DNA of 64,000 bases from Streptomyces sp. 71268 (lineage in GTDB: Bacteria; Actinomycetota; Actinomycetes; Streptomycetales; Streptomycetaceae): the NCBI RefSeq assembly GCF_029392895.1, contig NZ_CP114200.1, positions 6,702,501 through 6,766,500 on the forward strand, in the 5' to 3' direction. The position numbers were made by a program, and so were the translations under genes. Numbering within the stretch: position 1 is the first letter of the stretch; every line of letters begins with the position of its first letter. The notes under the pieces were generated by a model. The model searched no databases, had not been told where the DNA came from, and saw nothing but the letters and a program-made list of their open reading frames with translations. Shown here piece by piece: positions 62,254 through 64,000 of the stretch.

Positions 62254-63165
62254 ATGACCGTCGAGCGCACCCCCAGGTCGGTCACGACCACCCAGCCGTC
62301 GCGCGCCCGCTCCGCCGTGGGCGCGGCCACCCTCGCGACCGCGATCGCCGTGCTGGTCGCCGGCGCCCCGCAGGCCGCGGCCAGCGAGTCCCCGGCGGCG
62401 CCCAAGGCCCCCGCGGCCACCGCCGTCAGCGCCGCCCGCGCCGCGACCACCGCGCCGAGCACCCTCGACAGCCTCGCCCGGTTCTTCGCCCGGGACGGCG
62501 CCGTCGCCAGGGCGAAGGCGCAGCCGCGGATCGAGGGGGCGACGGTGCCCGTCTACACCCTGGCGCCGGGCTTCGTCGCCGACGCCTCGGGCGCCGACCG
62601 CGCGCCCATCGCCAAGCTGGACTTCCTGGCCAGCAAGGCGCTGTCGGCGGACGGCCAGGTCGCCTCGGTGTGGACCGCGCACACCGGCGGCTCCTGGAAG
62701 GTGGTCAACATCGCCACCGGCGGGGACGAGACGTACTACGTGGCCAAGGGCGCGAAGAAGCTCGCCGGCGGCACCGTCTTCCGCGAGCCGCAGATCGACG
62801 CCTGGTACGTCCAGCGCGGGTCCCGCGTGCTGCCCCTGGACGCCGACGCCGAGCGGGCCGTCGGAGCGCGCGGCACGACCGTGGACGCCTACCGCGAGCG
62901 CGTCCACAAGGCGTACGCGGACAAGCTCCCCGGCTCCCAGTACGCCAAGAAGGGCGAGGCCGGCGGCTACGGCCCCCGGTCCGACGCCGCGCCCCCGACC
63001 GACGCGCGGCCCGCCGACGGCGCGCGGGACGCCGTCCAGCACAACGCCACCGCGTCCACGGGAGACGAGGACCTGCTGACCGCGACGTCCACGCTCACCG
63101 CGCTGGCGGCGCTCGTCGCCCTCGGCCTGTCCGGCGCGGTGGCCCTGCGGCTGCGCCGGCGCTGA
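62254..63165 (+). CDS. Secreted protein with C-terminal membrane anchor, protease partner
   Basis: 303 residues. A signal peptide (about 1-45, ending AAAS), an Ala/Pro-rich linker, then a globular domain (about 90-240, TVPVYTLAPGFV to AYADKLPGSQY) with no recognised family. A C-terminal transmembrane helix (about 275-298) is followed by RLRRR. Type I topology would put the domain outside. The 4-bp spacing to the papain-like gene implies coexpression. It may be a pro-domain-like chaperone, inhibitor or tether (inference). Confidence 0.75.
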   Translation: MTVERTPRSVTTTQPSRARSAVGAATLATAIAVLVAGAPQAAASESPAAPKAPAATAVSAARAATTAPSTLDSLARFFARDGAVARAKAQPRIEGATVPVYTLAPGFVADASGADRAPIAKLDFLASKALSADGQVASVWTAHTGGSWKVVNIATGGDETYYVAKGAKKLAGGTVFREPQIDAWYVQRGSRVLPLDADAERAVGARGTTVDAYRERVHKAYADKLPGSQYAKKGEAGGYGPRSDAAPPTDARPADGARDAVQHNATASTGDEDLLTATSTLTALAALVALGLSGAVALRLRRR

Positions 63166-63272
63166 CCCACCCGGCGCGCGCCACGCCGGGGCGTACGCCG
63201 CTCCTACGCGCCGGGGTCCGCCCCGCGCCGTACGACGCCTCGTGCGTGGCGCTCGTGCCTGAGCGAACCTGT

Positions 63273-63308
63273 CGTGCCGCACCGGTCCCACCGGACTGGT
63301 GCGGCACG
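63273..63308 (+). terminator. Terminator after the protease cassette
   Basis: A 16-bp stem with one G-T pair (63273-63288, 63293-63308) and a 4-nt loop. Confidence 0.75.
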
Positions 63309-63449
63309 GCCGTGCCGTCGGCGGGCCGGGTCCGGCGCCGGGGGCGTGCGCCCCGGTGGCGCGGGCGGCGCGCGGCGCGTGAGTGGTGGCTGGCGGCCGT
63401 CCCGGGCGGCCGGTGCCCGGCCCGAACCGGTGCCGCACCGAGGACGGAC

Positions 63450-63471
63450 TGTCACTGCCCGCCAGTAGGGT
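63450..63471 (+). promoter_or_regulatory. RecA-NDp/PafBC-type promoter of uvrC
   Basis: TGTCACTG (63450-63457), 8 nt, then TAGGGT (63466-63471), 7 nt before the ATG. One base differs from the TGTCAGTG box; the -10 is ideal. Confidence 0.72.
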
Positions 63472-63478
63472 GGTGACC

Positions 63479-64000
63479 ATGGCCGACCCCAGCAGCTACC
63501 GACCCAAGCCGGGACAGATCCCCGACTCGCCCGGGGTCTACAAGTTCCGGGACCAGCACGCGCGCGTGATCTACGTCGGCAAGGCGAAGAGCCTGCGCCC
63601 GCGGCTGTCCTCGTACTTCCAGGACCTGGCGAACCTCCACCCGCGCACCCGCACCATGGTCACCACGGCCGCCTCCGTCGAGTGGACCGTGGTCTCCACC
63701 GAGGTGGAGGCGCTCCAGTTGGAGTACGCGTGGATCAAGGAGTTCGACCCCCGGTTCAACGTCAAGTACCGCGACGACAAGAGCTATCCGTCGCTGGCCG
63801 TGACGTTGAACGAGGAGTTCCCCCGGGTGCAGGTGATGCGCGGCCCCAAGCGCAAGGGCGTGCGCTACTTCGGCCCGTACGCCCACGCGTGGGCGATCCG
63901 CGAGACCGTCGACCTGATGCTGCGGGTCTTCCCCGTGCGGACCTGCTCCGCCGGGGTGTTCAAGCGCTCGGCCCAGATCGGCCGGCCCTGCCTGCTGGGG
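63479..64000 (+). CDS. uvrC: Excinuclease ABC subunit C (5' part)
   Basis: The first 174 codons are present; the gene runs off the window. The GIY-YIG nuclease domain is seen in [22 protein letters not shown] with the catalytic region continuing to [18 protein letters not shown]. It makes both incisions in nucleotide excision repair. The ATG lies 7 nt from a DNA-damage-type promoter, so the transcript should be leaderless. Confidence 0.96.
   Translation, partial: MADPSSYRPKPGQIPDSPGVYKFRDQHARVIYVGKAKSLRPRLSSYFQDLANLHPRTRTMVTTAASVEWTVVSTEVEALQLEYAWIKEFDPRFNVKYRDDKSYPSLAVTLNEEFPRVQVMRGPKRKGVRYFGPYAHAWAIRETVDLMLRVFPVRTCSAGVFKRSAQIGRPCLLG

Noticed and set aside
1..64000. CRISPR arrays, insertion sequences, prophage genes, rRNA
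   Set aside because: None recognised on either strand.

Overview
The window is a very GC-rich actinobacterial chromosome segment, almost certainly Streptomyces or a close relative. The support is GTG-rich starts, near absence of TTA codons, a mycothiol-type enzyme, an ANTAR regulator beside pyruvate kinase, TerD/TerC genes beside uvrB, and uvrB, uvrA and uvrC on one strand within about 17 kb. No insertion sequence, prophage, CRISPR array or rRNA operon was seen. The window opens in the last codons of one gene and ends inside uvrC.

Layout. 1-7.9 kb is accessory metabolism: a CGNR regulator divergent from an epoxide hydrolase, a VOC protein, a GH35 beta-galactosidase divergent from an AraC regulator, chorismate mutase and an M20 amidohydrolase. 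7.9-15.6 kb holds aminopeptidase N, an NmrA-like protein and a two-gene hydroxamate-siderophore remnant (PLP decarboxylase plus DesB-like N-hydroxylase) whose 3' end overlaps a convergent small gene. 15.7-29.5 kb is mostly core: a Tat-exported 5'-nucleotidase, a SIMPL protein, pyruvate kinase, an unusual short tRNA with a Leu (CAA) anticodon, PdtaR, a thioesterase, a molybdopterin oxidoreductase, DNA polymerase I and a secreted lytic transglycosylase. 29.6-39.9 kb carries the helicase HrpB, a methyltransferase, ribosomal protein S1 with a long leader, a secreted beta-helix protein, a PAC2 protein, dephospho-CoA kinase and small proteins. 40-46 kb includes a secreted S1-type pseudoprotease, a MazF/PemK-like protein, a uridine-kinase-like protein, Ogt, a glycerophosphodiesterase and an APH-fold kinase. 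46.5-57.7 kb carries uvrB, a TerD / TerD-fusion / TerC set with a yybP-ykoY-type (Mn) riboswitch ahead of terC, a mycothiol/MBL pair and uvrA. 57.9-64 kb carries a PfkB kinase beside a LacI remnant, a Rieske protein, a PTP-like protein, a helix-turn-helix regulator divergent from a secreted papain-like protease with a membrane-anchored partner, and uvrC.

The main integrative observation is regulatory. polA, hrpB, ogt, uvrB and uvrC each have, directly in front of the start codon, a copy of the RecA-independent DNA-damage promoter (TGTCAGTG-like box, exactly 8 nt, then a -10-like hexamer) placed so that the mRNA would be leaderless. A sixth copy faces the molybdopterin oxidoreductase, back-to-back with the polA copy. 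Dispersed repair genes here therefore look like one stress regulon. Other leads are a GDSGG-to-GDVGG pseudoprotease with a TTA codon, the truncated des locus, the class-I-sized Leu tRNA, and the protease/anchored-partner cassette with repeated GTTCAC sites.
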